Origin: Pseudomonas baltica
Lineage (GTDB): Bacteria > Pseudomonadota > Gammaproteobacteria > Pseudomonadales > Pseudomonadaceae
Assembly: GCF_031880315.1 (NCBI RefSeq)
Contig: NZ_CP134771.1
Coordinates: 6,325,001-6,389,000, forward strand
Length of the DNA stretch: 64,000 nucleotides
Direction: 5' to 3'
Positions 1 to 9,833 of this stretch are shown here, piece by piece; within the stretch, counting starts at the first letter, position 1; the number at the start of each line of letters is the position of its first letter. Both the position numbers and the translations under genes were made by a program. The notes under the pieces are model-generated. The model made no database searches, was not told the DNA's origin, and saw nothing but the letters and a program-made list of their open reading frames with translations.

Positions 1-609
1 GCGCGCCATGAAATACCCCGGATCTTCGAACCAGCAGCGATCGCCACGTTGCAGCACGGCGGTGCAGATCAACTGCAGACAGGCGCGATAGCCGGCGCCG
101 ATGAACACCTGCTCGGGTGCACAGACGATCCCGCGCGAAATCCCCAGGTAACTGGCCACCGCCGTGCGCAAGGGCGGCAGCCCGCGGGCATCGGGATAGA
201 CCAGGCCGTCGATGCCGCTGCGACGCAGTTCGCGGCTGGCCAGGCGGTTCCAGGCCTTGCGCGGGAACAGGTCCAGTGCCGGCAGGCCCATCTGCAAGGC
301 CAGGGGCGCGCCACCGCCATGCATCAGCGACGGCATCGCAGCAGGTGGCAGCGACGGCGCCAGGGTTTGCGCGCTGGCCTGCAACTGCGGGGACACCACA
401 GTGCCCGCAGGCCCGCGCGCCAGCAGGTAGCCTTCACCGATCAACAGCTGGTAGGCGCTGTCCACCGTGCCACGCGCCAGGTTCAACTCGGCGGCCAGGG
501 CGCGCACTGAGGGCAACCGGTCGCCGGGACGCAGACGGCCTTCGGCGATCGATTGGCGAAAGCGCAGATAGAGTTGACGGTAGACCGGCAGGTCCGCAGA
601 GCTGGGCAT
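1..609 (-). CDS. MocR/PdxR-type GntR-PLP transcriptional regulator (3' part outside the window)
   Basis: Reading leftwards from an ATG at 609 the frame stays open to the window edge, giving the first 203 residues. Residues 1-75 form a GntR winged helix (MPSSADLPVYRQLYLRF, then the recognition-helix segment LNLARGTVDSAYQLLIGEGY). A linker follows, then the beginning of a fold-type I aminotransferase-like domain (GLPALDLFPRKAW; GLVYPDARGLPPLRTAVASY; PEQVFIGAGYRACLQL). That order is the MocR architecture. Family members use bound PLP as a sensor and often control a divergent neighbour. The lysine that binds PLP lies beyond the window. The gene is divergent from the AhpD-like gene at 707, with an inverted repeat between them. 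The family call is solid; the effector is unknown. Confidence 0.88.
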   Translation of the reverse strand, partial: MPSSADLPVYRQLYLRFRQSIAEGRLRPGDRLPSVRALAAELNLARGTVDSAYQLLIGEGYLLARGPAGTVVSPQLQASAQTLAPSLPPAAMPSLMHGGGAPLALQMGLPALDLFPRKAWNRLASRELRRSGIDGLVYPDARGLPPLRTAVASYLGISRGIVCAPEQVFIGAGYRACLQLICTAVLQRGDRCWFEDPGYFMAR

Positions 610-613
610 GGGG

Positions 614-663
614 CTATGGCCTAGTCGTTATGACGATTCTTGGCTCTACAGCATAGGCCATAG
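614..663. promoter_or_regulatory. Candidate MocR-type operator (10-bp inverted repeat)
   Basis: CTATGGCCTA at 614-623 is the exact reverse complement of TAGGCCATAG at 654-663. The two half-sites are 40 bp centre to centre, in the gap between the divergent MocR-type regulator and the AhpD-like gene. The position and the roughly four-helical-turn spacing fit a dimeric MocR regulator binding its own divergent promoter region. This assignment is inference from position and symmetry. Confidence 0.55.
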
Positions 664-706
664 GCGCTCTAGAGTGAGCACACTTTCTACCAACCGGAGC
701 TTCACC

Positions 707-1138
707 ATGAGCCAGCTGCGCTTGCCGTTTTCGACCCTTTCGCCCGCCGCCTACCAAGGCCTGCTGGACACCAGCCAAGCCTTGACCGACAGCCCACTGG
801 GCCTGCCTCTGGTGGAGCTGGTGTACTTGCGGGTGTCGCAGATCAACGGCTGTGCCTTCTGCCTGGAGATGCATGCCAAGGCCTTGCGCGACAGCGGCAT
901 GGCCCAGCGCAAACTCGATTGCCTGGCGGGCTGGCGGATCAGCGCGCTGTTCGACCCGCGCGAGCGAGCGGCGCTGGCATGGGCCGAGGCGCTGACCCAT
1001 GTGTCGGGGCAGGGCGCCCCGGATGAGCTGTTTGAACCTTTGAAAGCGTTGTTCACCGATGCGGAAATTTCCGACCTGACATTTGCCGTGTCGTTGATGA
1101 ACGCCTTCAATCGGTTGGCGGTGGGCATGCGTTTGTAA
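707..1138 (+). CDS. Carboxymuconolactone decarboxylase / AhpD-like peroxidase family protein
   Basis: The protein has 143 residues and a CxxC...H signature, with C49, C52 and H56 in the segment INGCAFCLEMH. This is the redox centre of AhpD-like proteins, which reduce peroxides or other substrates through the cysteine pair. I chose the ATG at 707 because CGGAGC lies seven bases upstream; an upstream in-frame extension has no such support and would overlap the operator. The gene faces away from the MocR-type regulator, which probably controls it. Small stand-alone members like this are usually annotated only to family level, so the true substrate is unknown. Confidence 0.85.
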   Translation: MSQLRLPFSTLSPAAYQGLLDTSQALTDSPLGLPLVELVYLRVSQINGCAFCLEMHAKALRDSGMAQRKLDCLAGWRISALFDPRERAALAWAEALTHVSGQGAPDELFEPLKALFTDAEISDLTFAVSLMNAFNRLAVGMRL

Positions 1139-1191
1139 CTGGTGCAGTGTATCGAGGTGGCTGCCTGCGATATTGCATCTGCCACTACGCA

Positions 1192-1224
1192 GGTGCCTGA
1201 CGCGCTATTTTCGCGCCAGGCACC
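1192..1224. terminator. Hairpin between convergent genes
   Basis: GGTGCCTGACGCG at 1192-1204 pairs with CGCGCCAGGCACC at 1212-1224 with one mismatch and a seven-base AT-rich loop. It lies between the ends of the AhpD-like gene (+) and the HAD gene (-), so it could end transcription from both sides. There is no long T tract. Confidence 0.55.
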
Positions 1225-1241
1225 GTCGCTACAGCGCCTTT

Positions 1242-1904
1242 TCAGGCACTGTGCATCTGCTCGATATGCGCCCACAAGCGCGGGTCGTTGTAGTCATCGA
1301 TCACCAGATCCGCGCCTGCGGCCTGCAGCGCGGCAGGGCTTTGAGTCGTCGCCAGTGCCACGGTAAAGATGCCTGCGGCCTTGGCGGCCGTCAGACCGGG
1401 GATCGAATCCTCGAACGCGATGCCCACGTGGGCTTCTGCCTTGAGCTTTTCAAGCCCGGTGAGGTAGGGCAGCGGATGCGGCTTGGCATGAGGCAGCTCC
1501 TCGGCCACCACCACGCGTGCCAGCCGTTCGCTGAAGCCCAGAGCAGCAAGCATGTGATCAGCGTTGGCCCGCGGTGCATTGGTGACCACCACCATGCCGA
1601 TGCCGTGCTGCTCGGCGTAATCGAGCAAGCGGGTGGCGCCAGGGATAGGCTCCAGCTGCGTCGCCAGCTGGCGAAACCGCGCTTCCTTGCGATCGGCGAA
1701 GGCCTGGTGTTCGGTGATGCTGCGCTGTGGGAACAGGTTCATGCACATCTGCGCATTGGCGCGGCCAGCGCAGTGTTGTTCGAATTCATGCTCGGTGAAC
1801 GAGCGGCCATCTTCTTCCAGCAGCAACTGCTGAATAGCCACCAGGTGCAGGGTGTCGGAATTGGTCAGGGTGCCATCGAGGTCGAACAGCAACGCAGCAA
1901 GCAT
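1242..1904 (-). CDS. HAD-superfamily phosphatase (phosphoglycolate phosphatase/beta-phosphoglucomutase-like)
   Basis: The 220-residue protein begins MLAALLFDLDGTLTNSD, HAD motif I with nucleophile D8 and acid D10. Motif II is the threonine in VVVTNAPRAN, motif III the lysine in HAKPHPLPY, and motif IV the acidic pair in AFEDSIPG. A helical cap domain lies between motifs I and II, as in subfamily I members that act on small phosphorylated sugars or glycolate. The sequence does not fix the substrate. It converges with the AhpD-like gene and starts just left of a REPIN. The ATG at 1904 places the DxD motif at the usual distance from the N-terminus. Confidence 0.88.
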   Translation of the reverse strand: MLAALLFDLDGTLTNSDTLHLVAIQQLLLEEDGRSFTEHEFEQHCAGRANAQMCMNLFPQRSITEHQAFADRKEARFRQLATQLEPIPGATRLLDYAEQHGIGMVVVTNAPRANADHMLAALGFSERLARVVVAEELPHAKPHPLPYLTGLEKLKAEAHVGIAFEDSIPGLTAAKAAGIFTVALATTQSPAALQAAGADLVIDDYNDPRLWAHIEQMHSA

Positions 1905-1962
1905 GGGCGCGGATCCGTCATGGAAAACAAGGGACGGTTATCCTAACAGAGCGCGGCCATGT

Positions 1963-2048
1963 CTGTAGCGAGGGGCCTTGCCCGCGAAAATTCTTCAGCC
2001 GCAGGCAATGCATAGGGCGAATATTTACGGGGCAAGCCCCCTCGCTGC
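1963..2048. repeat. REPIN (two inverted REP arms)
   Basis: The left arm CTGTAGCGAGGGGCCTTGCC and the right arm GGGGCAAGCCCCCTCGCTG face each other across about 45 bases. This is the GTAGCGAGGGG-type REP of this genome. It lies between the HAD gene start and the chemoreceptor stop codon, so it may also act as an mRNA end for the latter. Confidence 0.85.
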
Positions 2049-2058
2049 CGAGGGCCGA

Positions 2059-3684
2059 TCACACCTTGAAGGTATTGACCATCTGGCTCAGATCCAGCGC
2101 CAGGCGCGACAGCTCCTGGCTGGCGGCGGTGGTCTGATGGGCACCGGCCGAGCTCTGCATCGACAGGTCGCGAATATTCACCAGATTGCGGTCGACTTCG
2201 CGGGCGACCTGAGCCTGCTCTTCGGCCGCACTGGCGATCACCAGGTTGCGCTGGGAAATCTCGTTGATGCTGCGGGTGATCTCTTCCAGGGCATCGCCGG
2301 CGCCGCGAGCGGTTTCCAGCGTGCTCTGCGCCTTGCTGCTGCTGTTTTCCATGGCCGTCACCGCCTGGGTGCTGCCTTGTTGAATGCCGCTGACCATGGT
2401 TTCGATTTCCTGGGTCGACTGCTGCGTACGATGCGCCAAGGCTCGTACTTCATCGGCCACCACTGCGAAGCCGCGCCCGGCTTCACCGGCACGGGCCGCT
2501 TCAATGGCGGCGTTGAGCGCCAGCAGGTTGGTCTGTTCGGCGATGGCGCGGATCACTTCCAGCACCTTGCCGATGTCGCGGGTCTGTCCGGCCAGCTTGC
2601 GGACCTGCTCGGAGGTGGCTTCGACATCCTGGTTCATCTGCGAGATCGCGCTGACCGTGGCGCTGACCCGCTGCTGACCTTGCAAGGCGGCGGACGAGGA
2701 TTGCTGCGAGGCCTCGGAGGTGGTCACGGCGTTGCTGGCGACTTCTTCCACGGCGGCGGTCATTTCATTGACCGCAGTGGCCGCCATGTCGATTTCGTTG
2801 TTCTGCTGCTGCAGGCCGCGCGAGCCTTCTTCGGTCACGGCGTTGAGCTCTTCGGCGGCCGAGGCCAGCTGTGTAGCAGAGCCGGAGATACGCTGGATGG
2901 TGCTGCGCAGGTTGCCTTGCATGGTGCTCAAGGCCTGTTGCAGACGCGACACCTCGTCGTCGCCATCGACCTCGACGTTCTTGCTCAGGTCGCTGTTGGC
3001 CACGTCTTCGGCGACTTTGACCGCCCGATTCAAGGGCCCGACGATGCTGCGCGTCAGCAGAATAGCGAGCAGGACGGTCATGGCGGCGACCAGCACCAGC
3101 ACGCCGATCACCAGGTTCCTGGCTTCACCGTAGTCGGATTGCGAGTCGATCACGGCAGCATCGGCGCCTTTGCGGTTGAGCTCGATCAGCTTCACCAGCA
3201 CCGGCGACATCTGATCGGAGTAGGTTTTCAGGTCGCCGTTGATCATGCCGGGGATCACGTCCTCCTGCTTGGCCTTGGACGCCGCACGCAGGCGGTCCTG
3301 TGCGCCGATGTAGCTGTTCAGGGCCTTGCTTAGATCATCGTAAAGGCCTTGCTCGGCGGGGCTGCTGATGGTGGGCTGGTAGGCCGCCATCAAGCCGCGT
3401 ACTTGTTGGGTGAGGGTCTCGATGCGGGCGTCGGCCTTGTCGATATCGGTTTGGCTGCGGTTGACCTGGATGAAGTAGCTCATGGTCCTGAAGCGCGTGG
3501 TGGTGTCGGCCAGCTCGCCAAGGATACGCGTGGATTTGAGCCAGTTCTGCGCGATGTCGATGGCGTTCTTGTTGAGCTCCGACATCTGTCGCAGGCTCAT
3601 GATGCCCAGAAAGAGCACGAGCACGGCAATGATGCCGAAACCTAGGGTAGCGCGGGTAGCGATGCCGATACTGCGCAGCGACAT
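2059..3684 (-). CDS. Methyl-accepting chemotaxis protein
   Basis: This is a 541-residue transmembrane chemoreceptor. In order it shows a first membrane segment at about 11-31, a roughly 150-residue helical periplasmic sensor of the four-helix-bundle type, a second membrane segment ([20 protein letters not shown]), a HAMP domain, and a cytoplasmic signalling domain. The tip of that domain is the highly conserved [21 protein letters not shown] prefer the ATG at 3684 ([17 protein letters not shown]) over the upstream ATGs because it matches the start of the paralogue at 37886 and has GAGG nine bases before it. The ligand cannot be told from sequence. Both chemoreceptors in the window are 541 residues long. 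Confidence 0.93.
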   Translation of the reverse strand: MSLRSIGIATRATLGFGIIAVLVLFLGIMSLRQMSELNKNAIDIAQNWLKSTRILGELADTTTRFRTMSYFIQVNRSQTDIDKADARIETLTQQVRGLMAAYQPTISSPAEQGLYDDLSKALNSYIGAQDRLRAASKAKQEDVIPGMINGDLKTYSDQMSPVLVKLIELNRKGADAAVIDSQSDYGEARNLVIGVLVLVAAMTVLLAILLTRSIVGPLNRAVKVAEDVANSDLSKNVEVDGDDEVSRLQQALSTMQGNLRSTIQRISGSATQLASAAEELNAVTEEGSRGLQQQNNEIDMAATAVNEMTAAVEEVASNAVTTSEASQQSSSAALQGQQRVSATVSAISQMNQDVEATSEQVRKLAGQTRDIGKVLEVIRAIAEQTNLLALNAAIEAARAGEAGRGFAVVADEVRALAHRTQQSTQEIETMVSGIQQGSTQAVTAMENSSSKAQSTLETARGAGDALEEITRSINEISQRNLVIASAAEEQAQVAREVDRNLVNIRDLSMQSSAGAHQTTAASQELSRLALDLSQMVNTFKV

Positions 3685-3923
3685 GGGAGTGAGCCTCGAT
3701 CCGAGTGTAGTGGTCATTAGGGGGCGTATCGGCCGGTAAGCCACCGACAATAGGGGGGCAATACCGTATTTTTATGACTGAATCGATACAGCTCCCAGGC
3801 TGACACCCCTGACCGCATGACTTGTCACCTACTCAGGTACAGCGAACGCAATCAAGTAGTCCCCTCAGTGGTGATCCAGGCGGTGCTGGCGCGTCATCAT
3901 TGCCGATGAACGACCAAAGGCGC

Positions 3924-3959
3924 TGGTCAATCAAATCGCAAAAGAGTACAAATGTACTC
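3924..3959 (+). promoter_or_regulatory. lexA2 promoter with overlapping LexA2-type operator
   Basis: GAGTACAAATGTACTC at 3944-3959 is a palindrome with the GTAC-N4-GTAC core (3946-3949 and 3954-3957). It is close to the GTACN4GTGC motif reported for P. putida LexA2. A possible -35 (TGGTCA, 3924-3929) lies 17 bases before TACAAA (3947-3952), so the -10 would sit inside the operator. Transcription would then start at or next to the ATG at 3961. The operator is clear; the promoter assignment is inference. Confidence 0.75.
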
Positions 3960-3960
3960 C

Positions 3961-4566
3961 ATGACTATTTTATCCCAGCGCCGCAGCGCCATTCTCGAAT
4001 TCATTCGCCAACGCCTGAACGATCAGGGGCAGTCGCCGAGCCTGGCGGAAATCTCCGAAGCCTTTGGCTTTGCCTCCCGCAGCGTGGCCCGCAAGCACAT
4101 CGTGGCGTTGACGGAGGCCGGCTATATCGAAGTACGGGCTGGCCAGGCGCGGGGTATCCGCCTGCTCGATCAACCCCCGCGCAACGCTTTACTGGAGATC
4201 CCTTTGCTGGGGCGCGTGGCGGCCGGGCGGCCGATCGAGCCGGATGCCCAGGTCCACGATCATTTGTTGTTCGATCCACGCATGTTCGCCCGCGCCCCGG
4301 ATTTTCTGTTGCGGGTCGAGGGCGACTCGATGATCGAAGACGGCATCCTCGATGGCGACCTGGTGGGCGTGCAGCGCCAGGCCGAGGCGCGCAATGGCCA
4401 GATCGTGGTGGCGCGGCTCGAAGGCGAGGTCACCATCAAGCGCTTCGAGCTGAATGCCGACGGTATTCGCCTGTTGCCGCGCAACCCGGCCTATGCGCCC
4501 ATTGATGTCGGCCCGGGGCAGGACTTCATCATCGAAGGTATTTTTTGCGGATTGGTGCGGCGATGA
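3961..4566 (+). CDS. lexA2: LexA2, SOS repressor of the mutasome operon
   Basis: This 201-residue LexA homologue has an N-terminal winged helix (SQRRSAILEFIRQRL ... ASRSVARKHIVALTEAGYIE). It keeps the self-cleavage Ala-Gly bond at A88-G89 (GRVAAGRPIE) and the catalytic dyad S123 (VEGDSMIEDG) and K161 (VTIKRFE). It should repress its own operon until RecA filaments trigger cleavage. I start it at 3961 rather than the in-frame ATG at 3952, because 3952 lies inside the operator and any -10. No Shine-Dalgarno sequence precedes 3961, so a leaderless transcript is possible. The stop overlaps the imuA start as ATGA. Confidence 0.93.
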   Translation: MTILSQRRSAILEFIRQRLNDQGQSPSLAEISEAFGFASRSVARKHIVALTEAGYIEVRAGQARGIRLLDQPPRNALLEIPLLGRVAAGRPIEPDAQVHDHLLFDPRMFARAPDFLLRVEGDSMIEDGILDGDLVGVQRQAEARNGQIVVARLEGEVTIKRFELNADGIRLLPRNPAYAPIDVGPGQDFIIEGIFCGLVRR

Positions 4567-5231
4567 TCGGCGCGTTGGCAGGCACTGCGGCAAGCCATTC
4601 GGCTGCGCATATGGCGGGTGCCGTGACCAGTCTCGAGGGGTTGCTTGATCAACGACGACTGTGGAAAGGCCGCGCCACCCCCAGGATCAGTGGCCAGCAA
4701 CCTACCGGCCATGCAGCCCTCGATGCGGTGTTGCCCAGTGGCGGTTGGCCGGCCTCGGCACTCAGCGAACTTCTGCTGCCGGCCCATGGCTGTGGCGAGC
4801 TGCAGTTGCTCTGGCCCTCCCTGGCCCGGCTCACTGCCAGTGGCGAACGTGTGGTCCTGGTGGGACCGCCCCATGTGCCCTATGCGCCGGCTTGGCAGGC
4901 GGCGGGCGTCGAGTTGCGGCATTTATCGGTGATCGCTGCCGAGGGCAAGGATGCTTTGTGGGCCGCCGAGCAATGCTTGCGCTCAGGCAGTTGCGGCGCT
5001 GTGTTGTGCTGGCCGATGCATGCCGATGACAAGGCCTTGCGCCGGTTGCAGGTGGCGGCCGAAAGCGGTCAGACGCTGGCATTTGCCTGCCGGCCTCAAG
5101 CGGCCGCCGTCAATGCTTCACCGGCGGCCTTGCGCCTGATGATCGAGCTGCAACCCCCGCAATGGCGGGTCCTCAAATGCCGCGGTGGCGTAGCGCCCGC
5201 TGCACCCATTGCCTGTGATCGGGCGGGGTGA
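4563..5231 (+). CDS. imuA: ImuA, RecA-like accessory protein of translesion synthesis
   Basis: The 222-residue protein is encoded between lexA2 and imuB and resembles the RecA/SulA-like ImuA family. The fold region includes GHAALDAVLPSGGWPASALS and a hydrophobic strand RVVLVGPP. ImuA is a required partner of ImuB and DnaE2 in damage-induced mutagenesis. The start ATG at 4563 overlaps the lexA2 stop by ATGA, implying translational coupling. An upstream in-frame ATG at 4545 would lie within lexA2 and is less likely. The gene is recognised mainly from its fixed place in the operon and its family-like N-terminal half. Confidence 0.9.
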   Translation: MIGALAGTAASHSAAHMAGAVTSLEGLLDQRRLWKGRATPRISGQQPTGHAALDAVLPSGGWPASALSELLLPAHGCGELQLLWPSLARLTASGERVVLVGPPHVPYAPAWQAAGVELRHLSVIAAEGKDALWAAEQCLRSGSCGAVLCWPMHADDKALRRLQVAAESGQTLAFACRPQAAAVNASPAALRLMIELQPPQWRVLKCRGGVAPAAPIACDRAG

Positions 5232-5238
5232 GGCGCGC

Positions 5239-6654
5239 ATGCTCTGGGCCTGTATTCTCCTGCCGCAGTTGGCGCTGGATGACGTTTCGCGTCGCCACGA
5301 AGACCCGACCCAGCCGCTGGTACTGCTGAGCGGGCCGACGCAGCGGCGCGTGCTGCAGGCCGTCAATGCGCCTGCCAAAGCATTGGGGCTGCGGGCAGGT
5401 CAGTTGCTCAGCACCGCTCAGGCCTTGGCTAAAGGCTTTACCTGCGCCGAGCATGACCCGGCGCGTATCGATCATTGCCAGCAGCTACTGGCGGCCTGGG
5501 GTTATGGTTTCAGTTCCCAGGTCAGCCTGCATTTCCCTCGCGCCCTGCTGTTGGAAGTGCAGTCGGGCTTCAACCTGTTCGGGCCCTGGTCGCGCTTCGA
5601 GGCTCGTTTGCGTCAGGAGTTGCAGGGCCTGGGCTTCAGTCATCGGGTCGTGCTGGCGCCCAACCCCATGGCCGCGCGAATGCTGGCCAATGTCCACGAT
5701 GGTCTGGCGGTCGTGGATGAGGCCATGCTGCAAGCGCATATCGGGCAAATGCCCATCGATCGCGTGGGCCTGGCGCCCGAGGTGTCCACCGCCTTTGTGC
5801 GGATGGGCCTGCACTGTGTCGAACAGGTCCTGGCATTGCCCCGCGACACCCTGGCCCGGCGCTTCGCCAAGGATGTGCTGGTGCACCTCGACACCTTGCT
5901 GGGGCAGCGGCCCATGGCGCTGGAATGCTATGTGCCCCCGGACCGCTTCGATACCCGCCTTGAGCTCAATTTCGATGTGGAATCGCACCAGGCCTTGTTG
6001 TTTCCGCTGCGGCGCCTGATTGGCGATCTCAGTGCTTTCCTGACGGGGCGCGATGGCGGTGTGCAGCGTTTCAACCTGCACCTGGAGCATGCCGAACAGC
6101 CTGATACCCTCATCCCCGTGGGCCTGCTGGCCGCCGAGCGCGATCCGGGCCTGTTGTTCGAGTTGGCCCGCGGGCGCCTCGAGCATGTCCAGGTGCCGTG
6201 CCCGGTGCGCAGCGTGCGGCTGGTGGCCGAGCAGTTGCCCAGCTTCGTGCCGACCCGTCGCGAACTCTTCGATGAGCGCACGCAGCAGTCCCAGCCCTGG
6301 GAGCAGTTGCGCGAACGCTTGCGCGCCAGGTTGGGCGACGCCGCCGTGCAGGGGCTGTGCGCACAGGCCGATCATCGTCCGGAGTGTGCCTGGCTGTTGG
6401 CTGAACAAGGGCAGGGCTATCCACAGGCATTACCCACCCCGCGGCCTGGCTGGCTGCTGCGCGAGCCTCAAGCATTGAGTGAATACGCCGGGCAGTTGCT
6501 GAGTGGCCCTGAGCGCATCGAGACCGGCTGGTGGGATGGCGCCGATGTGCGTCGCGATTATTACCGGCTGCAAACCCCCGAGGGGCAGTGCGCCTGGGTC
6601 TATCGGCCAGTGGCCGCACCGCAGCAGTGGTGGTTGCAAGGGTGGTTCGGATGA
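5239..6654 (+). CDS. imuB: ImuB, catalytically inactive Y-family polymerase homologue
   Basis: The 471-residue product begins [16 protein letters not shown], the characteristic ImuB opening. The position where active Y-family polymerases carry an acidic metal ligand (VDMDCFFA in DinB) reads ACILLPQLA here. This fits the known role of ImuB as a non-catalytic hub linking DnaE2, ImuA and the beta clamp. The palm and little-finger regions follow, including a helix-hairpin-helix-like stretch near [19 protein letters not shown] chose the ATG at 5239 over one 30 bases upstream because it has GGGGTGAGG just before it and fits the family. Its stop overlaps dnaE2 as ATGA. Confidence 0.93.
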   Translation: MLWACILLPQLALDDVSRRHEDPTQPLVLLSGPTQRRVLQAVNAPAKALGLRAGQLLSTAQALAKGFTCAEHDPARIDHCQQLLAAWGYGFSSQVSLHFPRALLLEVQSGFNLFGPWSRFEARLRQELQGLGFSHRVVLAPNPMAARMLANVHDGLAVVDEAMLQAHIGQMPIDRVGLAPEVSTAFVRMGLHCVEQVLALPRDTLARRFAKDVLVHLDTLLGQRPMALECYVPPDRFDTRLELNFDVESHQALLFPLRRLIGDLSAFLTGRDGGVQRFNLHLEHAEQPDTLIPVGLLAAERDPGLLFELARGRLEHVQVPCPVRSVRLVAEQLPSFVPTRRELFDERTQQSQPWEQLRERLRARLGDAAVQGLCAQADHRPECAWLLAEQGQGYPQALPTPRPGWLLREPQALSEYAGQLLSGPERIETGWWDGADVRRDYYRLQTPEGQCAWVYRPVAAPQQWWLQGWFG

Positions 6655-9600
6655 ACGTCGTTGCACTGCAACGCATCGGTCGTGCACGGCAAGCCTCCGT
6701 GCCCAGCGAACCCCCGGCTGTGGTGCCGCCCCCGGCCTATGCCGAGCTGCATTGCCTGTCCAACTTCAGTTTTCAGCGCGGCGCTTCGAGTGCCCGGGAG
6801 TTGTTCGAGCGTGCCAAGGCGCAAGGCTACAATGCCTTGGCAATCACCGACGAATGCACCCTGGCAGGTATCGTGCGGGCCTGGCAGGCGGCCCAGGCCG
6901 TAGAGTTGATGTTGATTGTCGGCAGCGAAATCCAGCTGCATGAAGGGCCGAAGATCGTCTTGCTGGTCGAAAACCTGCAAGGCTATCAAGCACTGTGTCG
7001 GTTGATCACCTTGGCGCGCCGGCGGGCAGCCAAGGGCGAATATTGCTCCTTGCGTGAAGACTTCGTAGCGACTGACCTGTCCGGCTTGCTGGCGTTGTGG
7101 CTGCCGAGCGCCGATGCAGATGCAGATGACAGCCACGGCCTGTGGTTGCAGACGCTGTTTGCCGACCGTCTGTGGCTGGGCATCGGCCTGCACCGAGGCG
7201 CCGAGGATGGCGAGCGCCTGCAGCGCTGGCTGGCCCAGGCGTTGCGCCTGGGGTTGCCGGCCGTGGCCACCGGTGATGTGCACATGCATGCCCGTGGGCG
7301 CCGGGCGCTGCAGGACACGCTCACGGCCATCCGTCATCACACCCGGGTGGCCGAAGCTGGCCACCGCCTGTTCGCCAACGGTGAGCGCCACCTGCGGCCA
7401 TTGTCGGCGCTGGCCGAGTTGTATCCTTCGCCATTGCTCCAGCAGACGCAGACGATCGCCCGGCGTTGCTGCTTCGATCTTGGCCAGTTGCGCTACGAAT
7501 ACCCACGCGAATTGGTACCCGAAGGCCAGACGGCCAGTTCCTGGCTGCGCGAACTGACCGCGCGCGGCGCCAGGGAGCGCTGGCCGCAGGGCGTGGCGGA
7601 CAAGGTAAGCAAGCAGATCGAGACAGAGCTCGAGACCATCACCGAGCTGCATTACGAGAGTTATTTCCTCACCGTGCACGACATCGTGCGCTTCGCCAAG
7701 GAGCGCAGCATTCTTTGCCAGGGTCGTGGTTCGGCGGCCAACTCGGTGGTCTGCTATGCACTGGGCATCACCGCCATCGACCCGGTCCATCAGAACATGC
7801 TGTTCGAGCGCTTCATCTCGCGCGAGCGCAACGAGCCGCCGGACATCGACGTCGATTTCGAGCATGAGCGCCGCGAAGAAGTCCTGCAGTATGTGTTCCA
7901 GCGTTACGGCCGCGGGCGTGCGGCGCTGACAGCCGTGGCCAGCAGCTATCGCGGTGCCGGCGCAGTGCGTGACGTCGCACGGGTGCTGGGCTTGCCGCCC
8001 GATCAGGTCAACGCCCTGGCCGATTGCGTGGGCCGCTACAGTGATGACATCCCTCCGGTAGAACGCCTGCAGGAGGCCGGCTTCGACCCCGAGAGTCCGC
8101 TGCTGCGCCGAGTGCTGGCGCTGACCGGCGAGTTGATCGGCTTCCCCCGGCACCTGTCCCAGCACCCCGGTGGTTTCGTGATCTCCGAGCATCCGCTGGA
8201 CACTCTGGTGCCGGTTGAAAATGCCGCCATGGCCGACCGCACCGTCATCCAGTGGGACAAGGATGATCTGGATGCCGTGGGCTTGCTCAAGGTCGACATC
8301 CTCGCGCTGGGCATGCTCAGTGCCCTGCGGCGCAGCTTCGATCTGCTGCACGCTTATCGCGGCCTCAGGCTGGACCTGGCCAGCGTGCCTCAAGAATGTG
8401 CCCAGACCTACCAAATGATCAGCCGCGCCGACACCGTCGGGGTGTTCCAGATCGAGTCGCGGGCGCAGATGGCCATGCTGCCGCGCCTCAAGCCCAGGAC
8501 CTTCTACGACCTGGTGATCGAAGTCGCCATCGTCCGTCCGGGGCCGATCCAGGGCGACATGGTTCATCCGTACCTGCGCCGGCGCAACAACGAAGAGGCT
8601 GTTGACTATCCGTCCCCTGAACTGGAAAAGGTCTTCAAGCGCACCCTGGGTATCCCGCTATTCCAGGAACAGGTCATGGAAATGGCCATCGTCGCCGCCG
8701 GCTATACCCCCGGCGAGGCCGACCAGTTGCGCCGCTCGATGGCCGCCTGGAAGCGCCACGGCGGGCTTGAACCGCACCGGTTGCGGCTCACCGAAGGCAT
8801 GCTCGCCCGTGGTTACACCGAGGCGTTCGCGGCGCGCATCTTCGAGCAGATCAAGGGCTTTGGCAACTATGGTTTTCCAGAGTCCCATGCGGCCAGTTTC
8901 GCCTTGCTTACCTACGCCAGTTGCTGGCTCAAATGCCATGAACCGGCGATCTTCGCCTGCGCCCTGATCAACAGCTGGCCCATGGGTTTCTACAGCCCGG
9001 ACCAGGTGCTGCAGGATGCCCGCAGGCATAGCATCCAGACGCGCCCTGTGGATGTGTTGCACAGTGACTGGGATTGTTCGCTGGAGGATCACGGTGAAGC
9101 GCAGCCGGCCATACGCCTGGGCTTGCGGATGATCAAGGGTTTCAGGGAGGACGACGGCCGGCGGATCGCCCGGGCGAGGGCGCAAAAGCCATTCGCTGAC
9201 GTCAATGACCTTGCCGCAAGGGCGCGCCTGGAGCCGGCAGCACTGGAGCGTCTGGCCGATGCCAGCGCCTTGCGCGCACTGGCCGGGCATCGGCATCAGG
9301 CGCGCTGGGAGGTGGCCAGTGTCGAGGCGCAGTTGCCGCTGTTCGCCAACGTGGCCGCCGTGCAGGAAGCCCCTGTCGCCTTGCCCGTGCCCAGCACAGG
9401 GCAAAACCTGCACGCCGATTACGCCAGCGTCGGTACGACCCTGGGCCCGCACCCGTTGGCGCTGTTGCGCATTCGTCTGGAGCCCCTGCGCTGTCGCAGC
9501 TCCCAGGCGCTGGCTCAGGTCGAACATGGCCGGCCAGTGATCGTGACCGGGCTGGTGGTCGGTCGCCAGCGACCCGGTACCGCCAGCGGGGTGACCTTCG

Positions 9601-9812
9601 TGACCCTTGAAGACGAGTTCGGCATGATCAATGTGGTGGTCTGGCGCGATTTGGCCGAACGCCAGCGCCGCGTGCTGGTAGGCTCGCAGCTGCTGCAAGT
9701 GCGTGGCCGGTTGGAGCGCGTGGGCGAGGTGTGCCACGTGATCGCCGGCCATCTGCAGGACATGACACCCTTGCTGCATGGCCTCGATGTGCGCAGTCGG
9801 GATTTCCGTTGA
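6651..9812 (+). CDS. dnaE2: DnaE2 (ImuC), error-prone DNA polymerase III alpha-type subunit
   Basis: The 1053-residue protein has an N-terminal PHP domain ([17 protein letters not shown] ... ALAITDEC). The C-family polymerase active site [14 protein letters not shown] places acidic residues at D398, D400 and D402. A C-terminal OB-fold follows ([19 protein letters not shown]). There is no sign of the long C-terminal tau-binding region of replicative DnaE, as expected for DnaE2. It does the actual translesion synthesis of the ImuA-ImuB-DnaE2 mutasome. The ATG at 6651 overlaps the imuB stop; the frame could be extended upstream only by running inside imuB. It is the last gene of the SOS-controlled operon. 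Confidence 0.95.
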   Translation: MNVVALQRIGRARQASVPSEPPAVVPPPAYAELHCLSNFSFQRGASSARELFERAKAQGYNALAITDECTLAGIVRAWQAAQAVELMLIVGSEIQLHEGPKIVLLVENLQGYQALCRLITLARRRAAKGEYCSLREDFVATDLSGLLALWLPSADADADDSHGLWLQTLFADRLWLGIGLHRGAEDGERLQRWLAQALRLGLPAVATGDVHMHARGRRALQDTLTAIRHHTRVAEAGHRLFANGERHLRPLSALAELYPSPLLQQTQTIARRCCFDLGQLRYEYPRELVPEGQTASSWLRELTARGARERWPQGVADKVSKQIETELETITELHYESYFLTVHDIVRFAKERSILCQGRGSAANSVVCYALGITAIDPVHQNMLFERFISRERNEPPDIDVDFEHERREEVLQYVFQRYGRGRAALTAVASSYRGAGAVRDVARVLGLPPDQVNALADCVGRYSDDIPPVERLQEAGFDPESPLLRRVLALTGELIGFPRHLSQHPGGFVISEHPLDTLVPVENAAMADRTVIQWDKDDLDAVGLLKVDILALGMLSALRRSFDLLHAYRGLRLDLASVPQECAQTYQMISRADTVGVFQIESRAQMAMLPRLKPRTFYDLVIEVAIVRPGPIQGDMVHPYLRRRNNEEAVDYPSPELEKVFKRTLGIPLFQEQVMEMAIVAAGYTPGEADQLRRSMAAWKRHGGLEPHRLRLTEGMLARGYTEAFAARIFEQIKGFGNYGFPESHAASFALLTYASCWLKCHEPAIFACALINSWPMGFYSPDQVLQDARRHSIQTRPVDVLHSDWDCSLEDHGEAQPAIRLGLRMIKGFREDDGRRIARARAQKPFADVNDLAARARLEPAALERLADASALRALAGHRHQARWEVASVEAQLPLFANVAAVQEAPVALPVPSTGQNLHADYASVGTTLGPHPLALLRIRLEPLRCRSSQALAQVEHGRPVIVTGLVVGRQRPGTASGVTFVTLEDEFGMINVVVWRDLAERQRRVLVGSQLLQVRGRLERVGEVCHVIAGHLQDMTPLLHGLDVRSRDFR

Positions 9813-9833
9813 CCTGGGACGAGCAGCAATGGC

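Noticed and set aside
2720..3133. Serine-rich plus-strand frame opposite the chemoreceptor
   Set aside because: It is a codon-bias shadow of the signalling domain and has no ribosome site.
1978..3333. A 451-codon plus-strand frame opposite the first chemoreceptor
   Set aside because: Gly/His-rich composition of the product and the clear chemoreceptor on the other strand show it is a shadow.
3952..3960. Upstream ATG as lexA2 start
   Set aside because: It lies within the operator and the likely -10, so the ATG at 3961 is favoured.
6600..8567. A 655-codon minus-strand frame opposite dnaE2
   Set aside because: The plus strand carries the polymerase with all motifs. The antisense frame is a codon-bias shadow.
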